Source: Neoroseomonas marina
Lineage (GTDB): Bacteria > Pseudomonadota > Alphaproteobacteria > Acetobacterales > Acetobacteraceae
Direction: 5' to 3'
Assembly: GCF_012927745.1 (NCBI RefSeq)
Contig: NZ_JABBKX010000016.1
Coordinates: 1 to 43,523 of the forward strand
DNA: 43,523 nt
Made by a program: the position numbers and the translations under genes. The notes beneath the pieces are model-generated. The model saw only the letters and a program-made list of their open reading frames with translations, had not been told where the DNA came from and did not search any database. Of this stretch, positions 8,180-15,791 are shown piece by piece. Numbering within the stretch: the stretch's first letter is position 1; each line of letters begins with the position of its first letter.

Positions 8180-8360
8180 GCCCACCCGCCGGGTAGCGGG
8201 GCGCCATGGCGGTGGCCGCGCGCATCCACGCCGCCCCGAGCGCGGCCCAGGCGGCCCATTGCTCGGCCAGTTCGGGATCGGCCGCCAATCCGGCGATCTC
8301 GCTCTGCCACAGCGCGATCCAGTCCTCCGCGAGGCTGTCGAGATCCTCAGGCCGTTCCAT
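7965..8360 (-). CDS. Small PhaE-like / coiled-coil protein upstream of phaC
   Basis: This 131-residue frame starts at ATG 8360 and contains an acidic helical N-terminal half (residues 1-50, including the segment LAEDWIALWQSEIAGLA), a Pro/Ala/Gly-rich linker, and a coiled-coil-like stretch with RLAELERRLADLE near its end. Helix plus linker plus terminal heptads is reminiscent of PhaE subunits of class III PHA synthases, but it is much shorter than known PhaE. Its last 215 bases overlap the start of phaC in a different frame. Third-position GC is high in both the N-terminal half and the coiled-coil part, supporting real coding. Either the genes overlap or a frameshift is present. The subunit role is inference. 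Confidence 0.6.
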   Translation of the reverse strand: MERPEDLDSLAEDWIALWQSEIAGLAADPELAEQWAAWAALGAAWMRAATAMAPRYPAGGHDSPPPPPRPAAAAAPSGAGGPAGARRDEQPARDAMADRLAELERRLADLEGGPGGTRPDPGRPRRRRPRS

Positions 8361-8492
8361 CGGGGCTCCTCGCCGGGCCGGACCATACATTGCGCGGGCC
8401 GGCGACGGAACGTGCGGATTGCGCCTTTCGCTGCACCGCAAAGAGCGTGCTAGGCTGACGCATTGAGGGGCGGTTCAGAGAGCGGAGAACCC

Positions 8493-9107
8493 ATGGCGGG
8501 CAGCACGGCGACGACCGGTGGGCAGGCGGGCGAGGCGACGGCCCCGCCGGTGGTGGTGAAGAAGTACGCGAACCGGCGCCTCTACAACACCGAGGCCTCG
8601 TCCTACGTCACCCTGGACGATCTTGCGAAGATGGTTCGCGACGGGCGCGACTTCGTCGTCTACGACGCCAAGACCGGGGACGACATCACGCGGTCGGTGC
8701 TGACGCAGATCATCGTCGAGGAAGAGAGCAAGGTCGGGCAGAACCTCCTGCCCACGGCCTTCCTGCGGCAGCTGATCGGCTATTACGGCGACAATCTGCA
8801 GGGGCTGGTCCCGCGCTACCTCGAATTCGCCATGTCCTCCTTCGGCCGGCAGCAGGACCAGATGCGCCGGACCATGGAGCAGACCATGGGCGGCTTCATG
8901 CCGTTCCCGCCGAATTTCGGGAACCTCGAGGAACTCGGGAAGCAGAACATGGCGATGATGGAGCGCGCCATGAGCCTGTTCGCCCCCTTCGGCCGCCGGG
9001 AAGAGGGTTCCGCCCCCCCGTCCGGGGAGGTCGAGGCGATGCGGGCGGAGATCGAGGCCCTGCGGCAGGAACTTGCGAAGTTGCGCGGCGCGCGATCGAA
9101 GGATTAG
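8493..9107 (+). CDS. phaR: Polyhydroxyalkanoate synthesis repressor PhaR
   Basis: DNA-binding regulator that senses PHA granules and represses phasin and PHA genes. The 204-residue protein has the PhaR/PHB DNA-binding domain at about residues 20-80 (KKYANRRLYNTEASSYV, then LDDLAKMVRDGRDFVVYDAKTG), followed by the accumulation-regulator domain (QLIGYYGDNLQGLVPRYLE) and a C-terminal coiled coil (EVEAMRAEIEALRQELAKL). ATG 8493 has GGAG upstream; an in-frame TTG at 8463 is less likely. It diverges from the phaE-like/phaC/phaA genes across 132 bases, the arrangement expected for a regulator of the adjoining module. No operator could be identified with confidence. Confidence 0.93.
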   Translation: MAGSTATTGGQAGEATAPPVVVKKYANRRLYNTEASSYVTLDDLAKMVRDGRDFVVYDAKTGDDITRSVLTQIIVEEESKVGQNLLPTAFLRQLIGYYGDNLQGLVPRYLEFAMSSFGRQQDQMRRTMEQTMGGFMPFPPNFGNLEELGKQNMAMMERAMSLFAPFGRREEGSAPPSGEVEAMRAEIEALRQELAKLRGARSKD

Positions 9108-9122
9108 GCTGTCGTAAGGAAC

Positions 9123-9167
9123 GTCACGTGACCGTGATGCTCGCATAAGTAGAAAATCTAGTTTTCT
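9123..9167 (+). promoter_or_regulatory. Two palindromes in an AT-richer leader of the XRE regulator
   Basis: A perfect 10-bp palindrome GTCACGTGAC (9123-9132) and an inverted repeat agaaaa-tctag-ttttct (9151-9167) lie 37-81 bases upstream of the XRE gene, in a stretch visibly richer in A/T than its surroundings. Dyads of this size are typical operator targets for dimeric HTH proteins, so autoregulation is possible. No convincing -35/-10 pair could be assigned. Confidence 0.45.
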
Positions 9168-9203
9168 GTTGCAGTGCTGCGGTGTAGCCTCGAAGGCGGT
9201 GTC

Positions 9204-9653
9204 ATGAACCTGCCCATCCCCCCCCAGGCGTCCGTGAACGACGCGGCCGCCGACGACGACAGCTCCACCCAGCGCGCGAGCCTGGTGGATCATCACGTGG
9301 GCGCGCGCATTCGCGAACGTCGGACGACGCTCGGACTGTCCCAACAGCAGCTCGCGCGCATGATCGGCGTCACCTACCAGCAGGCGCACAAATACGAACG
9401 CGGGCTGAACCGGATTTCCGCCGGCCGCCTGTTCGAGATCGCGCAGGTTCTGGACGTCCCGATTTCCTATTTTTTCGAGGGGCTTGGCCCGGGTTCGGAG
9501 GCGCAGCCCGTCTCCCCGCGCCAGCGCATGTTCCTCGAACTCGCGCGGAACTTCGCGCTGATCGACAACGACAAGCACCAGGAGGCGCTGAGCCAGATGG
9601 CCCGCGCCCTCGCCGCACAGTCGCAGGCCGCGCAACGCGATCGCGACGACTGA
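9204..9653 (+). CDS. XRE-family helix-turn-helix regulator
   Basis: Transcription factor of 149 residues. A Cro/C1-type HTH occupies about residues 30-90 (VGARIRERRTTLGLSQ, then QLARMIGVTYQQAHKYERG and ISAGRLFEIAQVLDVP), followed by YFFEG and a helical C-terminal tail. This HTH sequence, with the TYQQxxKYERGxNRISAGRL pattern, is characteristic of a widespread alphaproteobacterial regulator family. ATG 9204 is used because GAAGGCGG lies upstream; the frame is open a little further back but starts with an unlikely peptide. The gene stands alone, with palindromes upstream and a strong terminator downstream, so it is probably monocistronic. Its targets are unknown; PHA genes are neighbours but no link is shown. 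Confidence 0.88.
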   Translation: MNLPIPPQASVNDAAADDDSSTQRASLVDHHVGARIRERRTTLGLSQQQLARMIGVTYQQAHKYERGLNRISAGRLFEIAQVLDVPISYFFEGLGPGSEAQPVSPRQRMFLELARNFALIDNDKHQEALSQMARALAAQSQAAQRDRDD

Positions 9654-9682
9654 GCCGGGGCGGACAGCGCCCCGCCTGATCA

Positions 9683-9712
9683 AGCCGTCCGGCGATGTCG
9701 GACGGCTTTTTT
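9683..9712 (+). terminator. Intrinsic terminator of the XRE regulator gene
   Basis: A perfect 9-bp stem (AGCCGTCCG at 9683-9691 and CGGACGGCT at 9699-9707) with a 7-base loop is followed directly by six T. It begins 29 bases after the regulator's stop codon. This is the clearest classical Rho-independent terminator on the plus strand. Confidence 0.92.
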
Positions 9713-9850
9713 CATGCCCGGATCCGCCCATTCGATGGGCAGATCGGAAATTTTCGGCTCAATCAGGCGCCTTTTGCTGCTTGACTGCCCGCGGTCTGGG
9801 CAGGGTCGCCTATGCTGCTCCGCAGCAACCCTGATGCAGCGGAGACCTTG

Positions 9851-11476
9851 ATGCATCCGACCTTCAGCCGCCGGCGCCTCCTGAGCGGTGGCGCGGCGCT
9901 CGGCATGGCCGCGAGTCTGCCTTACGACCTCGCGCAGGCGCAGGCGCCGGCGGGCAACCTCCGCGTCGGCATGACCGCCTCCGCCGTCCCGCTGTCCAAC
10001 GGCATGCCCGACCAGGGCGCCGAGGGGCACCGCTTCATGGGCATCACCATCTACGACCAACTGGTGCAGTGGGACCTGTCGATGAGCGACCGGCCGGCGC
10101 CTCTGCGCCCCGGCCTCGCCACCGCCTGGCGGGTCGATCCGGCCAATTCCAAGCGCTGGATCTTCACGTTGCGCGAAGGCGTGAGGTTCCATGACGGCAA
10201 GGTCATGACGGCCGAGGACGTCGTCTTCTCCTACAACCGCGCCTTCAGGAACGATGCGCCCGAATTCGACCCCCGCGGGTCGGCCCAGGTGCGCGGCCGC
10301 ATGCCGACCATCGCCAACTGGTATGCGGAGGGCGAGAACACCTTCATCGTGGAGACCCGCACGGTCGACAGCCTGGTGCCCTATGGCGCGACCTGGGTCG
10401 GCATCACTCATCGCGGTGCCTGGGAAGCCGCCGGGCGCGACAACGACCGGTTCCTGACCCAGGCGATCGGCACCGGGCCCTTCAAGCTCGAGGCGTTCAG
10501 CATCCGCGAGCGCGCCGTCCTCGCCCGCAACCCCGACTATTGGGAGGCGCGGCGCATCCCGAAGGTCGCGCGCGTCACGCTGCTGCCGTTGCCCGAGGCA
10601 AACACGCGCGTCGCCGCGCTGCGGTCCAACCAGGTCGACTTCGTCGAGGCGCCGCCGCCCGATGCCATCCCGTCGCTGCGCCAGGCCGGGTTCAACATCG
10701 TCACCAACCAGTACGGCCACAACTGGACCTGGCACTTCAACCTCAAGGAAGGCTCGCCCTGGCGCGACGTGCGGGTGCGCCGGGCGGCGAACCTCGCGAT
10801 CGACCGCACCGGCATGAAGGACATGCTGGCGGGGACGATGCTCGAGGGCGGTGGGCTGGTGCCGGTCGGCGGACCGTGGAACCCGGTGCGCAGCCCGCGC
10901 CTGACCTATGACCAGGCGGGCGCGCGGCGCCTGCTGGCCGAGGCCGGCATCACGCCGCGCACGCCGCTGCGCACCAAGGTCGCCATCTCCTCCTCCGGTT
11001 CGGGGCAGATGCAGGTGCTGGCGATGAACGAGGCGCTGCAGCAGATGCTGAAGGAGGTCGGCATCGAGGTGACCTTCGAGGTGTTCGACTGGAACTCGCT
11101 GCTCGGCACTTGGCGGGAAGGCGCGGGCGCGCCGTCCTCGCGCGGCTGCGATGCGATCAACGTGTCCTATACCGCGCTCGATCCCTTCACGGCGCTGGTG
11201 CGGCTGCTGAAGTCGGACCTGACGCCGCCGGCGGCGAACAACTGGGGCTTCCTGAACGATCCGGCCTATGACGCGATCATCAACCAGGTCTACGAGACCT
11301 TCGACCCCGCGGCGCAGGACGCGCTGCTGAAGCAGCTGCACGACAAGGTGGTGGACGACGCGCTGTTCCTGTTCGTCGCCCACGACATGAATCCGCGCGC
11401 GATGCATGCGCGGGTGAGGGGCTTCGTGCAGGCGCAGTCCTGGTTCCAGGACCTGACGCCGATCAGCATGGGTTGA
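9851..11476 (+). CDS. ABC transporter substrate-binding protein, family 5 (copy A)
   Basis: Periplasmic binding protein of the SBP_bac_5 (DppA/OppA-like) family, 541 residues. The N terminus has a twin-arginine type signal (SRRRLLSGG followed by an alanine-rich stretch and AQAQA). Family landmarks are WRVDPANSKRWIFTLREGV with FHDGKVMTAEDVVFSY, and the duplicated-lobe segment around GTGPFKLEAF. GGAG lies six bases upstream of ATG 9851; an earlier ATG at 9812 would bury the signal peptide. No permease or ATPase of a peptide-type importer is near it. It resembles the protein at 17795-19408 throughout, including the terminal SWFQDL(T/V)P(I/V)S, so the pair are paralogues flanking the phn operon. 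The ligand is unknown. Confidence 0.88.
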   Translation: MHPTFSRRRLLSGGAALGMAASLPYDLAQAQAPAGNLRVGMTASAVPLSNGMPDQGAEGHRFMGITIYDQLVQWDLSMSDRPAPLRPGLATAWRVDPANSKRWIFTLREGVRFHDGKVMTAEDVVFSYNRAFRNDAPEFDPRGSAQVRGRMPTIANWYAEGENTFIVETRTVDSLVPYGATWVGITHRGAWEAAGRDNDRFLTQAIGTGPFKLEAFSIRERAVLARNPDYWEARRIPKVARVTLLPLPEANTRVAALRSNQVDFVEAPPPDAIPSLRQAGFNIVTNQYGHNWTWHFNLKEGSPWRDVRVRRAANLAIDRTGMKDMLAGTMLEGGGLVPVGGPWNPVRSPRLTYDQAGARRLLAEAGITPRTPLRTKVAISSSGSGQMQVLAMNEALQQMLKEVGIEVTFEVFDWNSLLGTWREGAGAPSSRGCDAINVSYTALDPFTALVRLLKSDLTPPAANNWGFLNDPAYDAIINQVYETFDPAAQDALLKQLHDKVVDDALFLFVAHDMNPRAMHARVRGFVQAQSWFQDLTPISMG

Positions 11477-11506
11477 GGACCGAGGCCACCCCGCCGAGGG
11501 CCGAAA

Positions 11507-11574
11507 GGTATCGGTTTCCAAAGGCCTTTCGGCCTTTGGTGGGGAGGGTCCGGGAGGGGCAAGGCCCCTCCTGG
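11507..11574 (-). repeat. Two-hairpin intergenic repeat, copy 2
   Basis: Read on the minus strand this matches copy 1 (4627-4694): a G/C hairpin (plus-strand arms 11550-11560 and 11564-11574), a spacer, the hairpin CCAAAGGCC/GGCCTTTGG with a GAAA loop on the minus strand (11518-11539), and the GGAAACCGATACC tail. It fills the gap between the convergent binding-protein and rhodanese genes and could act as a two-way terminator. Confidence 0.8.
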
Positions 11575-11973
11575 TCAGCCCTTCTTCGGTTCGGGAACTT
11601 CCACCGCCCCGCCGCCATTCTTCCAGGCGGTGAAGCCGCCGCCCACATGGGCGACCTTCTCGAGCCCCATCTCCTGCGCCGTCCGCGCCGCGAGCGCGGA
11701 GCGCCAGCCGCTCGCGCAGTAGAAAAGGAACCGCTTCGGTTCCTGGAACACCGGCTTGGCGTAGGGGCTGTCCGGGTCGATCCAGAATTCCAGCATCCCG
11801 CGCGGGCAGGAGAAGGATCCCGGGATGCGGCCCTCGCGCTGGATCTCGCGCGGATCGCGCAGGTCGACGAAGACCACGCCGTCATCGCCGTGCAGCCGCA
11901 GCGCCTGGTCGACGGGCACCGTCTCGATGACCGCGTTCGCTTCCTCGAGCAGCGCCTTGTAGCCCTTCTTCAT
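11575..11973 (-). CDS. Rhodanese-like domain protein (sulfurtransferase)
   Basis: Single-domain rhodanese of 132 residues, predicted to carry a persulfide on its active-site cysteine. It has VDLRDPREIQREGRIPGS in the first half and the active-site loop FYCASGWRS, with Cys in the expected place, followed by GGGFTAW near the C terminus. Start ATG 11973 has GGGAGG upstream. It lies 59 bases after the last phnE gene on the same strand and may be the tail of the phosphonate operon, but no functional link is known. No signal peptide is seen. The ribosome binding site sits in one arm of a small hairpin (11979-12000). Confidence 0.9.
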   Translation of the reverse strand: MKKGYKALLEEANAVIETVPVDQALRLHGDDGVVFVDLRDPREIQREGRIPGSFSCPRGMLEFWIDPDSPYAKPVFQEPKRFLFYCASGWRSALAARTAQEMGLEKVAHVGGGFTAWKNGGGAVEVPEPKKG

Positions 11974-11978
11974 CCTCG

Positions 11979-12000
11979 CCTCCCGTGTGACGGCGGGAGG
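11979..12000 (-). promoter_or_regulatory. Hairpin enclosing the rhodanese ribosome binding site
   Basis: On the minus strand CCTCCCG (12000-11994) and CGGGAGG (11985-11979) form a 7-bp stem around an 8-base loop, and the second arm is the GGGAGG Shine-Dalgarno sequence of the rhodanese gene. It could lower initiation until ribosomes from upstream arrive. In DNA this GC-rich such a stem can also arise by chance. Confidence 0.35.
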
Positions 12001-12032
12001 ATGCGGCGCGGCGGTCCGCGCGGCAACGCCCC

Positions 12033-12863
12033 TCAGGCGCGGGCGCCGATCAGGCGGCGGCGGACGCGGCCCGAGATGGCGTCGATGATCGCCACCGTCA
12101 CGATCATCAGGATGATGATGAAGGCGACTTCGTCCCAGTGGCGGACGCGGATGCGCTCGGCGATCTGCAACCCGATGCCGCCTGCGCCGACCACGCCGAG
12201 GATGGCGGCCGAACGCGTGTTGCTTTCGAAGAAGTACAGCGCCTGGGCGAGCATGACGGGCGCGACCTGCGGCAGCACGCCGAAGCGGATGGCGGCGAGA
12301 CGCCCGCCGCCGGCGGCGACGACGCCTTCGGCCTGCTTGCGCTCGGCATTCTCGATCGCCTCGGCATAGAGCTTCGCGAGCACGGCGATGTCGGCGGTGA
12401 AGATGGCGAGCACGCCGGCGAGCGGGCCGAGGCCGACGGCACGGACATAGGCGAGCGCCCAGATCAGCTGGTCCACGCCGCGGAAGCCGTCCAGCAGGCG
12501 GCGCAGCGAGAAACGCAGCAGCACGCTCGTCACGATGTTCCGCGCGCCGAGGAAGCCGAGCGGCACCGCGACCAGCGCGGCCATGACGGTGCCGAGGAAG
12601 GCCATGGCGACGCTCTCGGCCATGCCCTTGAGGATCTCGACCCACAATTCGCCCGGGGAGGGCGGGATCATCAACCGGACGATGGTCGCGAGCCCCGACA
12701 GCCCGTTCCACAGCCGCTGCGGCGTGAACCCGAACCACCAGAGCGCGCCGGCGAGCCAGGCGAGGAACAGCGCCCAGCCGGCAGCGCGGATCGCGCGCTG
12801 CACCGGGGTGGCGCCGAAGGCGGCGGGCATGCGGTCCCGCCACATCGCGACATCGGCGTTCAT
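12033..12863 (-). CDS. phnE: Phosphonate ABC transporter permease PhnE (second copy)
   Basis: Inner-membrane subunit of a PhnCDE-type importer, 276 residues with about six predicted membrane segments. The EAA-type loop that contacts the ATPase is visible as AIENAERKQAEGV and the C-terminal family signature as ESNTRSAAILGVVGAGGIG. ATG 12863 overlaps the stop of the upstream phnE in ATGA, so the two are translationally coupled and likely form a heterodimeric channel. The preceding N-terminal segment WRDRMP is followed by the first hydrophobic helix at about residues 25-47. It is the last clear transporter gene of the operon. Confidence 0.92.
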   Translation of the reverse strand: MNADVAMWRDRMPAAFGATPVQRAIRAAGWALFLAWLAGALWWFGFTPQRLWNGLSGLATIVRLMIPPSPGELWVEILKGMAESVAMAFLGTVMAALVAVPLGFLGARNIVTSVLLRFSLRRLLDGFRGVDQLIWALAYVRAVGLGPLAGVLAIFTADIAVLAKLYAEAIENAERKQAEGVVAAGGGRLAAIRFGVLPQVAPVMLAQALYFFESNTRSAAILGVVGAGGIGLQIAERIRVRHWDEVAFIIILMIVTVAIIDAISGRVRRRLIGARA

Positions 12864-13762
12864 CGCGCCGCCTCCAGCCGGCCGATCGCGGCGTGGCGCA
12901 GGCGTTCGGACAGCAGGTCGACCATCGAGACGGTGAGGATGATCAGCAGGACGATGGCGCTGATCTCCTCGTAGTAGTTGAAGGAGATCACCTTGTAGAG
13001 CTCCTCGCCGATGCCGCCCGCGCCGACGAAGCCGATGACGCTGGCGGAGCGGATGTTCACCTCGAAGCGCAGCAGCAGGTAGGACAGGATGTTCGGCAGC
13101 ACCTGCGGCAGCACGGCGAAGCGGCAGGCGTGCAGCCAGGATCCGCCGGCGCTTTCGACGCCGTCCCAGGCCTTGAGGTCGGCGTTCTCGATCGCCTCGG
13201 CGAACAGCTTGCCGTTGGCGCCGGCGGAATGCAGCGCGATGGCGAGGATACCGGCGAGCGGCCCGACGCCGAAGGCCCAGACGAAGATCAGCGCGTAGAC
13301 GATCTCGGGGACGGTGCGCAGGGCTTCCAGCGAGCGCCGCGCCAGGTGGAAGGCGAGCGGCGAGGGCGCGATGTTGCGTGCCGCGGGAAACGCCAGCAGC
13401 AGCGCGGCCGCCGAGCCCAGCAGCGTCGCGAGGGCGGCCATGTTCGCCGTCTCGAGGATCAGCAGCGACCATTCGGGCAGGCGGTAGAGCCAGAAGGCGA
13501 TGGAGCCTTCGGTCTCGGCGTCGGCCAGCAGCGCGTGCCAGCGCAGGTCGGGCAGGATGCGGGCGAAGTATTCGCCGATGCGCGGCAGGCCGGCCCAGAG
13601 CGTGGCGGGATGCGCCTCGCTGACCCAGGCGGCGGCGAGCAGGCAGGCGAGCAGCAGCGCGCCGCCGAGCAGCATCTGGCGGCGCTTCGCGCGGCGCGCG
13701 GCAAGGAAGGCTTCCTCCCCGCGGGTCACCGCGGGGAGGGGGGCGAGGCTCGATGCGCTCAC
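12860..13762 (-). CDS. phnE: Phosphonate ABC transporter permease PhnE (first copy)
   Basis: Inner-membrane permease subunit, 300 residues. It begins at GTG 13762, overlapping the phnD stop as GTGA, and ends overlapping the next phnE. An N-terminal cytoplasmic stretch (EEAFLAARRAKRRQM) leads into a first membrane helix. The ATPase-contact loop AIENADLKAWDGVESAGG and the signature FEVNIRSASVIGFVGAGGIG are both present. It is similar to but clearly diverged from the second copy, so this is an old duplication and not a recent one. A long periplasmic loop after the first helix (containing LPDLRWHALLADAETEGS) is longer than in the second copy. Confidence 0.92.
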   Translation of the reverse strand: MSASSLAPLPAVTRGEEAFLAARRAKRRQMLLGGALLLACLLAAAWVSEAHPATLWAGLPRIGEYFARILPDLRWHALLADAETEGSIAFWLYRLPEWSLLILETANMAALATLLGSAAALLLAFPAARNIAPSPLAFHLARRSLEALRTVPEIVYALIFVWAFGVGPLAGILAIALHSAGANGKLFAEAIENADLKAWDGVESAGGSWLHACRFAVLPQVLPNILSYLLLRFEVNIRSASVIGFVGAGGIGEELYKVISFNYYEEISAIVLLIILTVSMVDLLSERLRHAAIGRLEAAR

Positions 13763-14754
13763 GAGCGGCGGCGACGCGCGGCCGCTTCCTCGCGCCGCAT
13801 GTCGACGAACAGGGCGTAGTCCTCGTGCCGTGCCTCGACCGCGCCGATCGTGTCGCCGCGCGCGATCTGGCGGGCGATGTCCGGATGCGACTTCACCAGT
13901 GCGAGCTGGAAGGTCTGCATGTCGCGCTTGAAATCGGCCGGCAGGTCGGTGCGCACGGCGAGCGGGCCGTTCATGATCGGCTCGCTGGTCCACACGATGC
14001 GGACGTCGGACATGCGCAGCATGCCCTTGTCCACCATCGCGCGCAGGTTGCCGCGGCTGTAGCCCTGGGCGGGATCGCCGAGCGTCGAGGCATGCGTCAC
14101 CGCGCCGTCGTACTGGCGCTGCAGCACGGCGACGACGCCCTGTTCGTGCCCGCCGGCGAAGCCGGTGCGGCCGAAATACTGGCCGGACTCCACGCCGATG
14201 CCCAGGCGGCGGAGCTGGAAGCGCGGGATGAGATAGCCCGAGGTGGAATTCGGATCGGCCCAGGCGAGCGAGCGGCCGCGCATCTGCTCGAGGCTGGTGA
14301 TGCCGGAATCCGCCCGCACCACCAGCACCGAGACGTAGGAGATCGACCCGTCGCCCTGCTGCGTGATGGTCAGCGGTTCGATCCCGCCATCGGTGTCCAT
14401 CCAGGCGCCGGCATAGCCGGAGGGGCCGAGGGCCGCGAGCTCGAGCTGCTTCGCCGACAGCCCCTGCATGACGCCGGCGTAGTCCGAGGCGGGGAAGAGC
14501 CGCGTCGGGACGCCGAAGGTGCGCTCGATCAGGGCGCGGTAGCCTTCGAAGCGGCCGAGGCGGTCGGCCTCGTTCTCGCCGCCCATGATGCCGTAGCGGA
14601 TCACCGGCACCTGGTCGGCCCATGCGCGACGGCTGGGTTCCGGCATCGTCACGTCCGGGTCCTGCGTGCGGCGCCGCCCGGGCAGGGCCTGCGCCTGCGC
14701 GAGGCCAGGGAGCAGCGTCGCGGCAAGCGCGGGCAGCAGGCGGCGCGTCAGCAC
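13759..14754 (-). CDS. phnD: Phosphonate ABC transporter substrate-binding protein PhnD (copy 1)
   Basis: Periplasmic ligand-binding protein, 331 residues, with a short signal peptide (MLTRRLLPALAATLLPGLAQAQA). PhnD features are GENEADRLGRFEGYRALIE, the binding-site segment LFPASDYAGVMQGL, ADPNSTSGYLIPRF (ligand-contact Ser/Thr region) and IPxFQ-like spacing. It is a close tandem paralogue of the gene at 14769-15770, 14 bases upstream; both end in EEAAARRRRS. Its stop overlaps the GTG start of phnE. Ligands of this family include phosphonates, phosphite and related oxyanions; which one is bound here cannot be said. Confidence 0.92.
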   Translation of the reverse strand: MLTRRLLPALAATLLPGLAQAQALPGRRRTQDPDVTMPEPSRRAWADQVPVIRYGIMGGENEADRLGRFEGYRALIERTFGVPTRLFPASDYAGVMQGLSAKQLELAALGPSGYAGAWMDTDGGIEPLTITQQGDGSISYVSVLVVRADSGITSLEQMRGRSLAWADPNSTSGYLIPRFQLRRLGIGVESGQYFGRTGFAGGHEQGVVAVLQRQYDGAVTHASTLGDPAQGYSRGNLRAMVDKGMLRMSDVRIVWTSEPIMNGPLAVRTDLPADFKRDMQTFQLALVKSHPDIARQIARGDTIGAVEARHEDYALFVDMRREEAAARRRRS

Positions 14755-14768
14755 GGGGCGGCCTCCGT

Positions 14769-15770
14769 TCAGGACCGGCGACGGCGGGCGGCGGCTTCCT
14801 CGCGCCGCAGCTCGACGATCAGCTCGAAGGTCTGGTGGGTGACCTCGCGGTAGCCGGTGCCGCCGCCGCGCTCGATCTGCTGGTAGATGTCCGGATGCGC
14901 CTTCGGCAGGGCGAGGTGGAAGCGCTTGATGTCCTCCTTGAAGGCGGCCGGCAGCGCGCTGCGTGCCGTCAGCGGGCCGTTCGGGATGGGATCGGAGGTC
15001 CAGATCACGCGGAGGTCGGCCATGTTGAGCATGCCCTTGTCGACCATCGCGCGCAGGTTGCCGCGGCTGTAGCCCTGCGCGACGTCACCCTGGCCCGAGG
15101 CCCAGGTCACCGCGCCGTCGTACTGGCGCTGCAGCACCGCGACGACACCCTGCTCGTGCCCGCCGGCGAAGCCGGTGCGGGAGAAGTACTGGCCGGATTC
15201 CACGCCGATGCCGGCGCGGCGCAGCGCGAAGCGCGGGATCAGGTAGCCGGAGGTCGAGTTGGGATCGGCCCAGGCGAGCGACTTGCCGCGCATCTGCTCC
15301 ATGGTCGTGATGCCGGAATCGGCCCGCACCACCAGCACCGCGACATAGGCGATGGAGCCGTCATTCTCCTCGGCGACCACCAGAGGCTCGACGCCGCCAT
15401 TGGTGTCGAGCCAGGCGCCGGCATAGCCCGAGGCGCCCATGCTCGCGATCTCGATCTGCCCGGCGGAGAAGGCCTGCAGCACGCCGGCGTAGTCGGAGGC
15501 CGGGAAGAGGCGCGTCGGCACGCCGAAGGTGCGTTCCAGCAGATCGCGATAGGCGCCGAAACGGCCGAGGCGGTCGGCCTCGTTCTCGCCGCCCAGCAGG
15601 CCGACGCGCAGTTGCGGGACCTGCTCGGCCCAGGGGCGGCGGCCGGCTTCCGGCATCGCGGTCGTCGCATCGAGCGTGCGGCGCATCGTCGGCTGCTGCT
15701 GCGCGGCGGCGAGGCCAGGCGCGATCAGCGCGCCGGCGGTAAGGCCGGCGAAGGTGCGGCGGGTGATCAT
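14769..15770 (-). CDS. phnD: Phosphonate ABC transporter substrate-binding protein PhnD (copy 2)
   Basis: Periplasmic binding protein, 333 residues, starting at ATG 15770 with a Tat-like signal (TRRTFAGLTAGALIAPGLAAA). It carries the same PhnD blocks as its neighbour: GENEADRLGRFGAYRDLLE, LFPASDYAGVLQAF, ADPNSTSGYLIPRF and a shared stretch ending in AVLQRQYDGAVT. The two differ most in the signal peptide and in the segments around ligand-proximal loops (ASMGASGYAG versus AALGPSGYAG) and the last 70 residues, so they may have different specificities for the same permease pair. It follows phnC by 21 bases in the same operon. Confidence 0.92.
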   Translation of the reverse strand: MITRRTFAGLTAGALIAPGLAAAQQQPTMRRTLDATTAMPEAGRRPWAEQVPQLRVGLLGGENEADRLGRFGAYRDLLERTFGVPTRLFPASDYAGVLQAFSAGQIEIASMGASGYAGAWLDTNGGVEPLVVAEENDGSIAYVAVLVVRADSGITTMEQMRGKSLAWADPNSTSGYLIPRFALRRAGIGVESGQYFSRTGFAGGHEQGVVAVLQRQYDGAVTWASGQGDVAQGYSRGNLRAMVDKGMLNMADLRVIWTSDPIPNGPLTARSALPAAFKEDIKRFHLALPKAHPDIYQQIERGGGTGYREVTHQTFELIVELRREEAAARRRRS

Positions 15771-15791
15771 CGTGTTTCTCCTGCGGGGTGG

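Noticed and set aside
9781..9816. TTGACT and TATGCT as a promoter for family 5 binding protein copy A
   Set aside because: The spacing is 24 bases, too long for a sigma-70 promoter.
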